Part shown: piece after piece, positions 1-11,350 of the stretch
Layout: each line of letters begins with the position of its first letter
Numbering within the stretch: position 1 is the first letter of the stretch
From: Desarmillaria ectypa
Taxonomy: Eukaryota > Basidiomycota > Agaricomycetes > Agaricales > Physalacriaceae
Assembly (NCBI GenBank): GCA_030407005.1
Contig: JAUDYN010000014.1
Location: forward strand, 124,001 to 188,000
Direction of reading: 5' to 3'
Length of the DNA stretch: 64,000 nt
The notes under the pieces: model-generated
Database searches by the model: none
The model's input: only the letters and a program-made list of their open reading frames with translations
Told to the model about the DNA's origin: nothing
Position numbers and translations under genes: made by a program

Positions 1-1403
1 AGATGCCGGTAATTATCCGCTTCATATCATAGTCACACTTGTGATACCGCTTTCTGCTGTCACTCTACTAAATACTTTCTTGGATATCTGCCCCTCCGTT
101 CGCTTCTTGTTCTTCTGTCCGGTCCATCCTCTCAAAGGCCACACCCCCACGACAATATGCTATCGATAATATGTATATTGTTGAAGACGTTAACAATCGT
201 TCAAGCTTGCACTGACACTATTTGCTAGAGGGTGTAGTACGGGATGCTAGGATAGCTCATGGCGTCAGGTATGCTATTCTTGCGAGGAATCACACACGGG
301 GAGACTTAAAGGCATGCATATGCGCTATTGTTTTTTCCTCTTCAGTCACTTATTTTGGTCTCGTATAGGTATATTCACGTCCTGCCAGTGGAAGGATACA
401 CCTAAAAGCAAGTTGAGTCCACTATCATCACTACTGAGTGCTCTCTCTTCGTCCTCGTACACGATGTTGATAGCCACTAGCGACCACCGTGGCGAGGCTC
501 AGCATACCTGTACGCCGTCTGCCGCCTGTCACGCCCTTTTCGAGGGAGGACCAGGTGAGGCCAGTCTCGCGGTGATGGAGGCAAGGTCGAACCAAACGAA
601 GGTCATTCCATGATATGCATTCATATTTCTCAGATGTACGTTTCTTCGCTTTATACAGCGACAGCATTGCTCAATAGCTCAGCGACAAATGTTTCATTTT
701 CTTCTATATATCTTACCCGCTATTGTTGGTGTATTTATCACTGAAGGTAATGGAAGTAAATTTAGTCTCCAAGGGAAACGGCTCACGTATAATCCCATCG
801 AAATACGCTGTCCTATGGTTTGACCATCACGGATTACAGTATGTCATATTATGTCATTCTCGTTTCTTGCTCTTATAGCCCTTTTAGACGCTGCAGGATA
901 TTCTTAGCTCTCTTCTCATATTTTTGTTCCATCAAATACGCACTTGCTGTCTACAATCGACTATGTTTGTGGCGTCACAAAAGCCTCTGATTGATCTGTT
1001 CGGCGGACGTGTTCAGCCAAGAACGCCAATACAGCATTAATTGCAGAGGAGGAAGGAAATTCCCGATGAACGCTTGCCTAGCTACCATGCGGGAGAGTCA
1101 AGCATAGTAAGAAGCGGCTATCCCTCATGCAGCAGTGCACGCAGCCTAGCTGGGCATTTATTCCGGTACTGCAAGACTTTCTATTTTTCGAAGTCCTCGG
1201 ATGGAGCGTTATGCTATTTTCCCAAGCGCTACCACTGACATAAACAGAAGACACGTTAATCTTGTTCTGATAAATTGTTGCGGCAGGTTTGTGGCCTATA
1301 CAAGAGGACAGCAAGCTGAAGACTCGGATATGCTATGTATGCAGGTACGAGTTTCGCGAGTATCTATAAATCGACCGGCCAGGGTAGATTAAAATAGCCG
1401 CAA
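1..1403 (+). repeat. Left arm of a long imperfect inverted repeat flanking the FAD oxidase gene
   Basis: Read forward, this stretch matches the reverse complement of 4888-6037 over most of its length. Bases 1-19 pair with 6019-6037, about 830-980 with 5040-5170, and about 1320-1403 with 4888-4985. The arms are clearly diverged, with many point differences. The left arm carries roughly 340 extra bases (about 985-1320) and touches the window edge, so its outer end is unseen. No convincing gene lies inside; the short open frames here differ between the two arms. Confidence 0.8.
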
Positions 1404-1882
1404 TCTCATGATATCGACGTACAGTCACGACACGGTCCCGTTGATGACTTGATGAGAACCTTCATCGAAACGACGCCTGTCATCCCCTTTTACTTCTTTT
1501 GGCGATACTCTTCATTTTCTGCCTTCCCTTCTCTCGTGCAGCCTAATAAGAACGCCACACAGGACTTGAACGAGGTCGAACTTCCGCAGTAAGTCGCACC
1601 TCTGGCTCTTCAAATCCACCCTCATCATCCAACGATTTCTTCACGCGCAAAATTGCGGAATGATAAACCGATATCATGTTAGCGTATCCAACCCTCTTCA
1701 CCAGCTCCAAAATACAGAAATCGGGGTTGGAATGCGGTAGAGGACGGGAAGGACTCATCCACCATATCTCCGACGAGTTGAAAGGAAAGGATGTCATGTT
1801 TACCTAAATAAAGGAGAAATTTGACAGAGTTGAGGATATGGAGCTAGGAGGCCTGGATGTATTTGGGAAATAGTCTTCTCTA

Positions 1883-3787
1883 CTATACTTTAAACCCTCC
1901 TGTCAACAGCATAACACCTTTAGGATCTACCCTTTCCCTCGTAGCTTCCATTCTTTTCACCCCCTCCTCACCATACATATCCACCACAGGAGTATCATAA
2001 ATAGCATAATTCGGGTACCTCGACAGGCCCTCCGCCCCGAGCTTCTCCTCCGTCTTCCGCGCAGCATCATGAAACACACCGTCCTCACTCTCCGACAACC
2101 ATAACAAGTTGAGGTTGGTCGGAAAGACGACACGATCCCGCGAGCCCGGATACGCAGAGGAGCCAGCAGAAGCGTGTGTGAGGAGGCTCGGTAGGAAGGG
2201 TTCGAGGGTGTAGACGACTAGGAATCCTCCATGTGCGGATAGGGTGGGGCCCCAGAACTGAGGAATGAGAATTAGAGTGTTTCAGGAAGGGAGAACTATG
2301 AAGGCTTACGTTTAGCTCGTCAATGACGCCTTCGATGTTAGACTCGGAGTACTCGAGCATGGGTATATCATTGAATACGGTCCTAGTCGGCGTGAGCCGT
2401 CAGTAATGCTAGTGGGCATCCAGAAGTCAACAAACTGCACCGATATCCAGTCGAGCCGTTTATAGATGCAAACGTAGAGTTGATGAGGTCAAAGAAGGAG
2501 CGAGTTGTAATATCCTGGGCTACGGCGGGTATGGCGAGGAAGTCGTCGAAAATGCCATCCGGAGGTGTGGGGCCGTCGTAGAACATCTGAGTGGAAAGAA
2601 GGACCTATTGATAATCCGATTCAGAGCTCGCAGACTCGGACAAGTAGGAGACAATGTAAAGTACCTGGCCGCTGGTGTATCCATATGACATGAGCATCGC
2701 GGCTTTGGGGTCAGTGACCTCTGAACAGAATTTGGCAGAGGCTGCATTGAACGCGGATATATAGCTTGCATTATACGTCGCTACTCCACCCTAGAGATCC
2801 TAGTCAGCTATGTCTACTGATATTTCGAGGACTGACATGCCCAAACAGCACCCTGTGGGAACGTCTTCAGGGTAAACTGAGTAACGATACCATAGTTGTT
2901 GCCACCACCCTGTCACAATATTTTCATAACAAGAATACCTGAGGGAGGGACACATACCTTTAGTGAAAAGAAAAGATCTGGGTCGTTCTCTCCTGTTACG
3001 GTCACCACAGTACCATTAGGCACCACCAGCTCGTATGAGACCACATTGTCGATAGCGAGACCATACTGGTTGCTCAGCCAAGAATATCCTTCAGAGAACC
3101 ATCCAGTTAGGATGCAGATCATTGAGATATAATTGCCCAGATACGTACCACCACCGAGAGTGAAACCAGCCACACCAACCCCCGTCACCCTCGCCCCGAG
3201 AACGTTGGCCCCCTGGGCATCCAACACCTTGTATACATCGTCCCAAATATTACCAGCACCAATCACTGCCGTCTGCGTCGCAGCATCGTACGTGACTTCG
3301 TTGAAGCGTGTCATGGCGATCTGGACATCAGTCGTTGAGGAGAAGCCTGGGTTCGTGGCGTGTCCGCCACCTTTCACCTATAAAGATAAGATCCCAGATT
3401 CCATGCAAGAGAGTAGCTTGGGTACATACCCCAAAGGTGGTATTCGTCTTACTCAAGATATCCAGCTAGAATGATGACGCGTATGAAAGCGAGGCAGGAA
3501 CGAGCGAAAATGTGATACAAACGATGATGCTGACATCTTCAGCTGACCCGGGTTCTACGCTGCATTCTGAGGCTAGCGAGCTGGATATGGCATAGTGCTT
3601 ATTGTCTGCTATGTATGACAAGGATCCTATGAGAGGTCAGCCAAATACTGAGCGATGAGGAGACTTGATACTACTAACCAGGATAGTAAACGTCTGTAGC
3701 AGACGAGACATTAACAGCAATCTGCTGACACGCGTTGAGACCCAGCACAGTTCCTACTAGACTCAGTAAAAATACGGTGGGAAGCAT
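1883..3787 (-). CDS. Secreted FAD-linked oxidase, berberine bridge enzyme / 6-hydroxy-D-nicotine oxidase-like
   Basis: Ten exons joined by nine short introns give a 471-residue protein (introns 3627-3678, 3466-3522, 3378-3429, 3089-3148, 2910-2957, 2791-2840, 2605-2664, 2383-2440, 2258-2309). The chosen ATG at 3787 opens a hydrophobic signal peptide (MLPTVFLLSLVGTVLG) and lies about 50 nt downstream of a TATAAA-like box. The upstream frame reaches this point only from non-ATG codons or from a Met beyond the TATA box. The FAD-binding PCMH domain shows VKGGGHATNPGFSS, whose His is the usual flavin-attachment residue, then a GAGNIWDDV loop and GVGVAGFTLGGG. The second attachment Cys of bicovalent family members is not seen. 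The protein ends with a BBE-type tail (YPNYAIYDTP, VDPKGVMLLTGGF). Such enzymes are usually secreted oxidases of sugars or alkaloid-like substrates; the substrate here is unknown. Intron 2791-2840 starts with GC. Confidence 0.9.
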
Positions 3788-4887
3788 AAGGTTGAGAGGT
3801 AAGAAGTGAGCGAGTAGAGAAAAGGCGCGTCCTTTATAAAAAGCATTTGGGTCCATCGAACGATGCAACGTTTCGGGCTCTGACACCACATCACATATTA
3901 CGAATGATCACACCCTGGAATGATATAAGTGAGGAGGTGATCATGCCGAGAATGGCGGAAAGGTGGCACTACGCAGCAGTACGAAAAGATCGGACAGTTG
4001 TTGAAACAAGCACAGTTGATAGTGCCCAATGACCTTCGCATCCGATATGACCAAATACCGTTCACGTCTTCTATTAAAACGTTCAATGGACTTCAATTGA
4101 ACCCAGGCTGAATCACAAAATAGTGGTCTTCAACAAGACCATTCAGGGCAATGGGAGGGTGAGTAAATTGGTAGATACCATTTGCTTGGCATGCGCTAGG
4201 GAAATCAAAACCCAAGGCCAAGACGTTCCTGCTACTCCATCTGCACGCCAACTTCGAAACAGTGGTCAGAGAAATAAGAGTGCCGCCTTGCAGATCGACG
4301 CGAATGCTCGGTTTCGTAGTCCGTCCGTGACAAATATATTGGTGTCATCGTGAAGCAGTCAGCTCTCCGGATATCCGGTTGGAAGATGCTCCTGCCGTTA
4401 CATTACGCCTTCTTTGAGTTGCAAAAGGCCATTTTTTGGTTGAAATTGAAATAGTGACCTATTTCTCGTTCCCAGAGTGGAATGTAGGGAGGATCTTGCG
4501 AGATCGTTACGCGGGCGGCGAATGGCAAAGACAGAAGTTGGGTTCGGCTAATCACGACACATCTCCTCATCGTACTACTATCATCCTCCATGCACCGGCG
4601 TATAGCAAACACGAATTACTGAGAGGCGCCACGTTGAAGCTCATTCGTTATGAATCACTGCTAGGATCCATTACGATACCTGCTTGACGCGAGCAGAGAG
4701 AAGTAAGCTTTCCTTCAACTGTCCTTTACGATTTCTGACCGTAGAAACAGCTTATACCCCTCACCTATGCTTCCTCTGGTCGTTAATGCGATGCTATACC
4801 AAATCTGATGCGTCCTTGAAGTTCAAGCAAACGCTCCTCCATCACTGTATGGCAGATGTTGTCGTCGTGGCTTTACTGGACATCATT
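3788..4887. other. FAD oxidase promoter and gene-free spacer
   Basis: A TATA-like sequence (on the minus strand, around 3833-3842) lies upstream of the FAD oxidase ATG. The rest of the stretch shows no codon pattern I recognise; the open frames here are short and lack a plausible gene structure. Confidence 0.4.
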
Positions 4888-6037
4888 TGTTGCGCCTATT
4901 TTAATCTAACCTGGAATGCCGCTATAGATACCCGTGGAACTCGAACCTGAATACGCAACGCATTCGGGTCCTGAACTTGATGGCACCTTGTGTTTTTGAC
5001 GACGGACGAGAAATATGCCACGATAAGCATAGCCGATTGGAGACAGCAAGTGTGCATTCGATAGAACAAAAGTACAAGGACGGGATTGAGAATATCCTGC
5101 GTCATCTAAAAGACTATAAGAGCAAGAAACGAGAAAGAAATAACATGACATACTATAATCCGTAATTGTCTAATAACAATAGACAGCATAGTCCCATGGG
5201 GTTACACGTGTGCTAAGTCTCTTGGAGAATAAATTTACATTCACGACCTGGAACGACCAATAGAACATCAATGACAAGCAACATATAGAGAAGAAAGGGG
5301 CAAACCTTGGTCGAGTCATTGAACAACGCTGGCCTTCTGTAATGCGAAGAAATGTCCATCAGAGGAGGATGAACGCATATCGTGGAATGATGTTCGATTC
5401 CGACCTTGGCCCCCTCGACATGACACTAAGCCCGTTACCATTGCTATTAAATCCAATGCAGTGAGTGCCCTCTTCGTCGTACGCGATGTTGATGGCTACT
5501 AGTGACTACCACGTGGAGGATCAGCTATGCCTGTGTGTGCTGCGAGCGAGCCGTGACGCCCTTTTCGGGGAGGGGGCAGGTGAAGTCGATGTGCCATTGA
5601 AAACAAATGTATCCTTCCAGTGGGACATGAAATGCCTGCGCGAGACAGAAATAAGCGACTAGCAAAGAAAAAAGGTTGCATATATATACATGCCTCTAAG
5701 TCATCCCCACGCGTGATTTTTTCCACAAATTTGTAAGAATCCGTATGGATGACACTGTGAGCCCATACTAGTACGCGCTGCAGCAGCTTGAACGATGGTC
5801 AACTTCTTCATAACATTGAATAGACAACAACATACTGTTGTGGGCATGTCATCACCATTGAGAGTATGAGCGGGGAAGAAGGGCAAGAAGTGAACGAAGG
5901 GACAAAGGGAGGAAATCCGAGAGAGTCCAAGAATCAAAGTAGTACTTAGTAGAGTGACAGCAAAAAGCGTTATTACAAGTGTGACCAAAACATTCGGTCA
6001 TTCGTCTCACTCAATACACGGATAAATACCGGCATCT
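4888..6037 (-). repeat. Right arm of the long inverted repeat
   Basis: The reverse complement of this region aligns with 1-1403. One internal piece breaks the pattern. Bases about 5458-5590 match 425-580 in the same orientation, whereas the sequences on both sides match in inverted orientation. That segment has therefore been flipped in one arm. No gene is supported inside. Confidence 0.8.
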
Positions 6038-6117
6038 ACACCGCCACTAAGATCCTGAATCATGATTACCTGAACCGGATAATTGCCGGCATCTGCACCC
6101 CCACCGAGATCCTCAGG
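6020..6117. repeat. Two direct copies of a ~40-bp GGATAA...CCGGCATCT...GATCCT unit
   Basis: Unit 1 is at 6020-6058 and unit 2 at 6078-6117. Both read GGATAA, then CCGGCATCT, then CACC, then GATCCT. The start of the window (1-19) is the reverse complement of the first part of this unit, so the unit marks the outer end of the inverted repeat. Confidence 0.6.
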
Positions 6118-7766
6118 CCGAAAGCATAGACCGGATCCTGTGTGCACAGGGCCGAGAATTTTGTGGCTAGATGAATAGAAGATCATTGTCAAGAATTTTG
6201 GCTCTTTTTTTCTGCATTTTTCGGCTTCAAAGTTGAGATTCAAGCGCTACGTCCGGCGCAGAATTAACTTGAAAGTGAACAGAACTCGATGACGGTGCGT
6301 GCACTTGGTCTTCATTCTTCCATCACCCTTCTCTCTAGTTCTTGTCACCTTTAATTCTAACTATATTCCGCTTCAAGGCGAAAACTGTGGTATTAATCCA
6401 TCTCGATCAATTCGTCGATCACGCGTCTGAAAACCCCTTGAACAGCGACAATTCTGCAAGGTACCTTATTTATTTGTTTGGAATAGACATATGCATCCTT
6501 GGTAACGGAGACGTTTGATGTGGCGGATGAAAATGTGTCTATCAGGATAGGAAATCTCCAAGGTTCGATTGCATCCGGGCCGTCGGACCGACCATCTCAA
6601 CAGAGATATCCTTACGGCAGACATAGGCTCGCTTGTGCACCGCTTTTCTGGTCCGGCACGGAAGTAAGTTTCTTGACGATACCAACACACGGATGGGATG
6701 GATAACAACACACTGATGGGACGATAAACTCCAACGCGCCGGCGAGGATGAGAAAGGTAAATATCAGCCGGAAAGGCAACGGAAAGGGAGCGAAGTCACC
6801 GATTCCATCATTCCAACGTCGCCATCCGGACCTGTCCTACGGCTACCATCGAACGGCTTCCCCGTGAAGACTAAAGGGAGGAAGATGCCGACTTGAACGG
6901 TACTTACCTATAGAATGACAATAAGATGGCAGCAGCATGTAAGGAAACACGAAGAGGATGATATGGGCTGTGAAAAAAAACGCCGAACCAATGACAGATG
7001 AGCTCGACGATGCCCAACTCCCCGGACAACCGCACAGCCGCAATTGTATACAACGACGGAAGGTCTGCCCATAAAGGTGAACGTCAAAAATTCCGGTATT
7101 GCCATAATGTTGCTTGTTTTCCACCACCAGGAACGGGAGGAAGAAAGGAAGTTTTATTACTCGAAGTAGGAGCCCTGAACGAAACGTGCCACGGGAATTG
7201 AGTGAACTGAGTGTAAAAATTGACGACTCATTGCTTGGCGCAAGCCCGCAAATCAACTTCTGGCTGTGTAATTGTTTGATACCAGAGCCCGCTCCGAGTC
7301 AGAACTTCTGAGGGGTTGACCCGTTGATACCTCATATAATTTACGGGCTCGATAGTATCCTGGAGATAAATAGCGTTGAACGGTCTATACTATCCAGAGA
7401 CTTCAAGAAAATGCAGAGGCGAATATTCCGCCAGTGTGTCAAACAAAATTTCGCCCCGTGAGGTCCCAGTGGGTGATGCCGGCGCGTCGGACACTTGTAG
7501 ATCAGTTCTGGGCTGTACAGCTGCAGTCTGCACTTTGATTATTCAACCGATCGGTGGCCCTGAGAAGGAAACATAGCTTCTTTCATGTAGACTAGCTACA
7601 CACAAGTCGACCTTTGCCAAGTCCACGCGGACCGTCGCTGATGGACACATAGGACCGTTGATTCTGCATGTCTTCCGCGAGGCTGTGCTCTCTGGCAAAT
7701 CCTATAAGTCCATCGATATGAAGCTCTGAGGGAACCAAGCCAGGATTTATTACACGTTCATCGAAA
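6118..7766. other. Intergenic stretch, no gene recognised
   Basis: Only short open frames on both strands are present, with no recognisable motif or consistent intron structure. The longest, a 137-codon minus-strand frame at 6843-7256, has no family resemblance that I can see. Confidence 0.4.
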
Positions 7767-8471
7767 ATGTCTCGTTGGTCGCAGCATGCTGAGGTGCGTA
7801 TGGGTTTACTCGTGGTGGTAGAACGTGGCGTTGCTGAAGGCTTTTTTTAAACTTTTGGTCAGGATTCTTTTCGCCTTCCGGAAGGGTTTCGAAGGATAGG
7901 GTATGATGCAGATACCATGCGGTATACGTTTACGGACAAACATGGGAACTTGTATCGGAATGCGCCTGGCGAGGAGTACGGTACACTGATGCCAGTTACT
8001 TTCTCTGCCTCGACGGATAGGCCTGGAGCCTTTTCAGGTGCGCATACTTTTTTGTTTCTTTATTTCGTGTCGGTAATTACGTACGTTCTCACAGATGGAA
8101 AAAGTCCTAGGGTCGACTCCTCTACTACTGGTGGCCCCGCTCCGAAGTTGACGTTCAGTGACTTCTTACCAACGTCTGCTCTGACGTCCGCTTCGTCGTC
8201 CCAGAATTTGCCAGCAACCCCGCCGAAGGCGCATTTTAATGGTGCAGTACGAACTGCTCTTCCGAAAATGGGGGGCGTTATGCAGAGCCTTCGTCGAACC
8301 ATCACGTCCGCGTATACCAAGGGATCCGCCTCCACTGCAGATCACGGCTCTCCCCCTCGTCGTAAAGGTGGCAAGACTTCGACCTCAAATACGGCTAGCT
8401 CTGCTGATGCCGTCGCTGCCAGTGTTGAGAAATCGAAGGGTTCTGAACCCAAGGCTTACAAGGCTGGCTAG
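7767..8471 (+). CDS. Small conserved fungal protein (RWSQ / RLPEG-RIGYDADT family), function unknown
   Basis: Three exons encode about 192 residues. The introns are 7794-7862 and 8038-8094, and removing both leaves a length divisible by three. The N-terminus MSRWSQHAE is spliced to DSFRLPEGFRRIGYDADT, followed by YTFTDKHGNLY and APGEEYG. This motif order is one I associate with a widespread family of small fungal proteins, some annotated as CBM50/LysM-associated, but no LysM domain is visible here. The C-terminal half is Ser/Thr/Ala/Lys-rich and looks disordered. The second intron is 57 bp and free of stops, so its retention would add 19 hydrophobic residues without breaking the frame. Function unknown. 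Confidence 0.72.
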
Positions 8472-8754
8472 TCGATCCTCCTTAGCTTTACGGATATTTG
8501 GTTGTTGGGAAGTAGTTTGGCGTTGACGCAGATGACGAATATATATGTGGCTGTGTATATCGAATATTGTTGATCCAATTTCATTGAAGTTGACTTTTGG
8601 TAAAAAGCAGTGTTGGCCGAGGGTTAAACTTGATGGAAGAACGACGAAAGGGCCGTCAATATAGAAAACTGTCAACAATATTTTCAGTGATCCGAGCGCC
8701 GCGCCTACCTGAAAAAAAAAAGCGGAAGATTTTTTGCTGAAACAGGCCTGCCTA

Positions 8755-9254
8755 ATGGGACGCGTTCAAAGGCTGTGGGAACCTTCGACGCGTTGTTGAT
8801 GGCTATTGATATAGATGTCCCAAATGCTACTGCCATTCTTTCCTTTCTCCCATATCTGTCTCATGCTATTTTTTTCTGTGACCTCTTCCTCCAAATCCAA
8901 CTGCCTCTCTAGACGTAAGAATAATGTTGCTTGTACATTGACACGCTCTATTGGATGCACCTATGGACGGAATTTGGTAGTAGGAGAACACTTGAGCTGG
9001 AATGGGCTTACCGTTCGAAGTCGCTCCTTGGTGAGTTCTTTCCAGCAGATATGATTAAATATGGGCTCATTGTCACTGTTTTTAGCAGCAAAAAAGCTCT
9101 CGCGGACCTTTCATCTGAGCATGTCGATCTTTGCGACCAAGACTGGCCCTTTGCGAAATGGAAAATTCTGAGAGGGAATTTTGTGGCTAGGCATCCCTGG
9201 GCCCAAGTGGATTATAACGATTGGTTCTGGATTTTTGATGTTGTCGTGGAATGA
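8755..9254 (+). other. Possible fragmentary coding sequence, unrecognised
   Basis: A frame beginning near 8755 reads as a hydrophobic peptide (containing DALLMAIDIDVPNATAILS) up to a stop in front of a GTAAG-like donor near 8917. A second frame runs to 9254 and contains a Trp-rich stretch (VDYNDWFWIF). The two could be exons of one gene or remnants of one. I recognise no family and cannot fix the splice sites. Confidence 0.25.
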
Positions 9255-9440
9255 GTGCCAACGTTTTATGGCGGCGACATCCACTGACGGTTCGAAAGGT
9301 TCTACTCGAAAAGCTATGGACTACCGGTAACAATTATGATATCGATACGCCCATCGGACGCCCATCGCAGCTGAAATCTCGGAAGCAACAGATGTCTACT
9401 GCCTCTCTTCTGACGACACTGATTATTACTCTTATCATAG

Positions 9441-9720
9441 GTTCAAGGTGGTGATCATGCCACCAAACCAGGGTTCTTGTCTACACCTGGCATCCAGATC
9501 ACCATGACACGCTTTAAGGATATCATATACGACCTGGAGACACAGACAGCCGACATTGGTGCCGGCAATATTTGGGATGACGTCTGAAGCATTGAACGCC
9601 CAAGGTGTCAATGTTCTTGGAGGGTAACATTTGGGTCCATGAGCTCACCAGGTTTTGGTCTCGTGTGATATATGATTAAACTATCTCTGTAGGGTGGAAC
9701 CACCGTGTATTTATATGCCT
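9441..9720 (+). pseudogene. Truncated, decayed copy of a BBE-type FAD oxidase
   Basis: Just after an intact splice acceptor (CATAG at 9440) the sequence encodes VQGGDHATKPGFLSTPG, then ITMTRFKDI and IGAGNIWDDV, followed by a stop. This is the same segment as VKGGGHATNPGFSS...GAGNIWDDV in the intact gene at 1883-3787. The acceptor and a following GTAAC...TGTAG intron-like stretch (to about 9692) are retained, so the copy arose from DNA and not from a spliced transcript. No further exons of the gene can be recognised on either side. The Gly in front of the flavin-linking His is replaced by Asp. Confidence 0.82.
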
Positions 9721-10521
9721 GCCAGACATACACCCGTGAAAATGTGTGTGAAATTCAATTTTACTAGAATACAAACTATGTTTGTAATTGTACCTGTAAG
9801 AAAGTATGTGTAAAGACAATCTGGAAGCCGGAAGAAGGGGAACACCCACTAGGTCAGTAAGGACTTAGCCGTGAAGAGTCTGAGCCTCAGGCGACAGGAC
9901 TGGCAACCCGGTGACCCAGTCCGACTGGACGTGAAGTCCAGAACAAGTGGTGCACATGGCTCCAGCCAGAGCTGGCATCCCAGCAGTAATGGCCATTCAA
10001 TGGCACCAGTTCAAAAATTGGGACAAGTAAGATCGAGTATGATCCTATGTACCTGGTAACCTTCCAAATCTTAGAGACTGATGGATTGGCCCACCAAGTA
10101 TGTAAGAAATACAACCTGTAGAACCAGAGAGATCTGCTCCAGGGCCAGGAAGGGCTTGAAACAGTACAAGCATGCCAGGTTGCAGCAGGTGGGTATGATC
10201 AGGTTTACCTGGTAGCCAGGATATGAGCTCATATCTACCAGGAAGTGAGTTCATACCTGCCTGGTCTGCATCAGCAAGATTAATAATAGTACCTGGAAAG
10301 ATTGGAAATGTAGATAGAGGTAGAATAGTATAAATACCAGCATATAGTAGCAGGACAGCAGGTTTTCTGGCCCCCAGAATACTACCAAGCAAATAGTGTG
10401 GGTTTTATTGGCTAAGAGCTTCAAGTCTTAGACTCACCTGGAATAGAATTAAGTGACCTGGTCACTCTGTGTGTGCAAGAACAGTTCAGAAAGAAATGAG
10501 TTCAAAAAGTTACAGACAGAA
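9721..10521. other. CpG-poor repetitive sequence, no gene
   Basis: The composition shifts to CpG-poor DNA with many short CCTGG/CCAGG and ACCAGG words. It looks like old mobile-element remains. I see no protein domain and no clear LTR boundary in it. Confidence 0.4.
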
Positions 10522-10956
10522 TGTTAGACCTGAGCTTCACATGATCTTTCAGACATGCTAAGTCCCTGAGCTGTCTCGCACTCAGACAGTCACCCAGGGC
10601 AAGCAGCTATGGTCTTCAGATCCAATGAAGAAGGGCTAAGGTTATTAGCTGAGTTTGATGAGTGAAAATATTGGTATAAATAAACTTTAGCTTGAAGCTG
10701 GGGTTATACAGCAAAAGCTACTCTACTTATATATGAGAATGGGAGTCCTAAATATAGATATGATGGTATATAGTCCATGCATGAAACAATCAGAATTGTC
10801 CATTAACCAAGCAACCATCATGAGCCATAGCACAATTGCTGAAATTGTTTGGTATGGGCAAGGCAATGGTAATGTGGCAATGATGTAATGTGGGGATAAG
10901 CACCTGAGATAAGATAGGCATCAGGATATGATAAGATAAAAGGAAAAATCATAATG
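10522..10956 (-). mobile_element. Solo LTR of the element-D gypsy family
   Basis: This is the reverse complement of a sequence closely related to the LTR at 47880-48321; both contain AGCTTCAAGCTAA and a TATA box. It is flanked by the 5-bp repeat CAGAA (10517-10521 and 10957-10961). The outer end reads CATTATGA on the minus strand where the family has TGTTATGA, differing only by transitions. No matching primer-binding site follows, so this is a solo LTR. Confidence 0.85.
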
Positions 10957-11350
10957 CAGAAAGCCTGAGATATAGACCAGAATCCATGTTTAGTACAAGT
11001 AAACTGCAACCAGGCAGTTAGTACACATTTCAGAACTGCACCAGGCTGCCTGTCAGTGACAGATTGTATTTGGTAGCATAGAAAGTATAAACTTGTGTCA
11101 CTTCAAGCATATTCAATCAAATAAACTTCTATTCAATTGCAACCTGGAAACTAGTATGTACAGTATAAGCATTGACCAGGTGTAACTTACCCTCTTCAAA
11201 CTGCAATTGTTGAGTGTGTAGGTGTGTGTAGGTGTTATAGCATTTTGCACTTTTAGCATAGTGAACACCTTTCAGTACCCTGATGAGACTCTCATGGCAG
11301 CTCTGTCTATCATGATGAGAAGTCCAGCACACTCCATTTTCTGGGCCTTC
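10957..11350. other. CpG-poor sequence flanking element A
   Basis: No gene or clear repeat boundary is visible. A GT/GGTGTGTG-rich patch lies near 11215-11240. Element A inserted at its right edge (target CCTTC, 11346-11350). Confidence 0.35.

Noticed and set aside
1543..1797. Possible extra 3' exon of the FAD oxidase (84-codon minus frame)
   Set aside because: The oxidase already ends with the family's normal C-terminus (GVMLLTGGF) at 1883, so nothing further is needed.
3133..3474. Plus-strand frame of 113 codons
   Set aside because: It is antisense to exons 3 and 4 of the FAD oxidase and is explained by that gene.
6843..7256. 137-codon minus-strand frame
   Set aside because: No recognisable domain, no start context and no exon neighbours. 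It is not reported as a gene.
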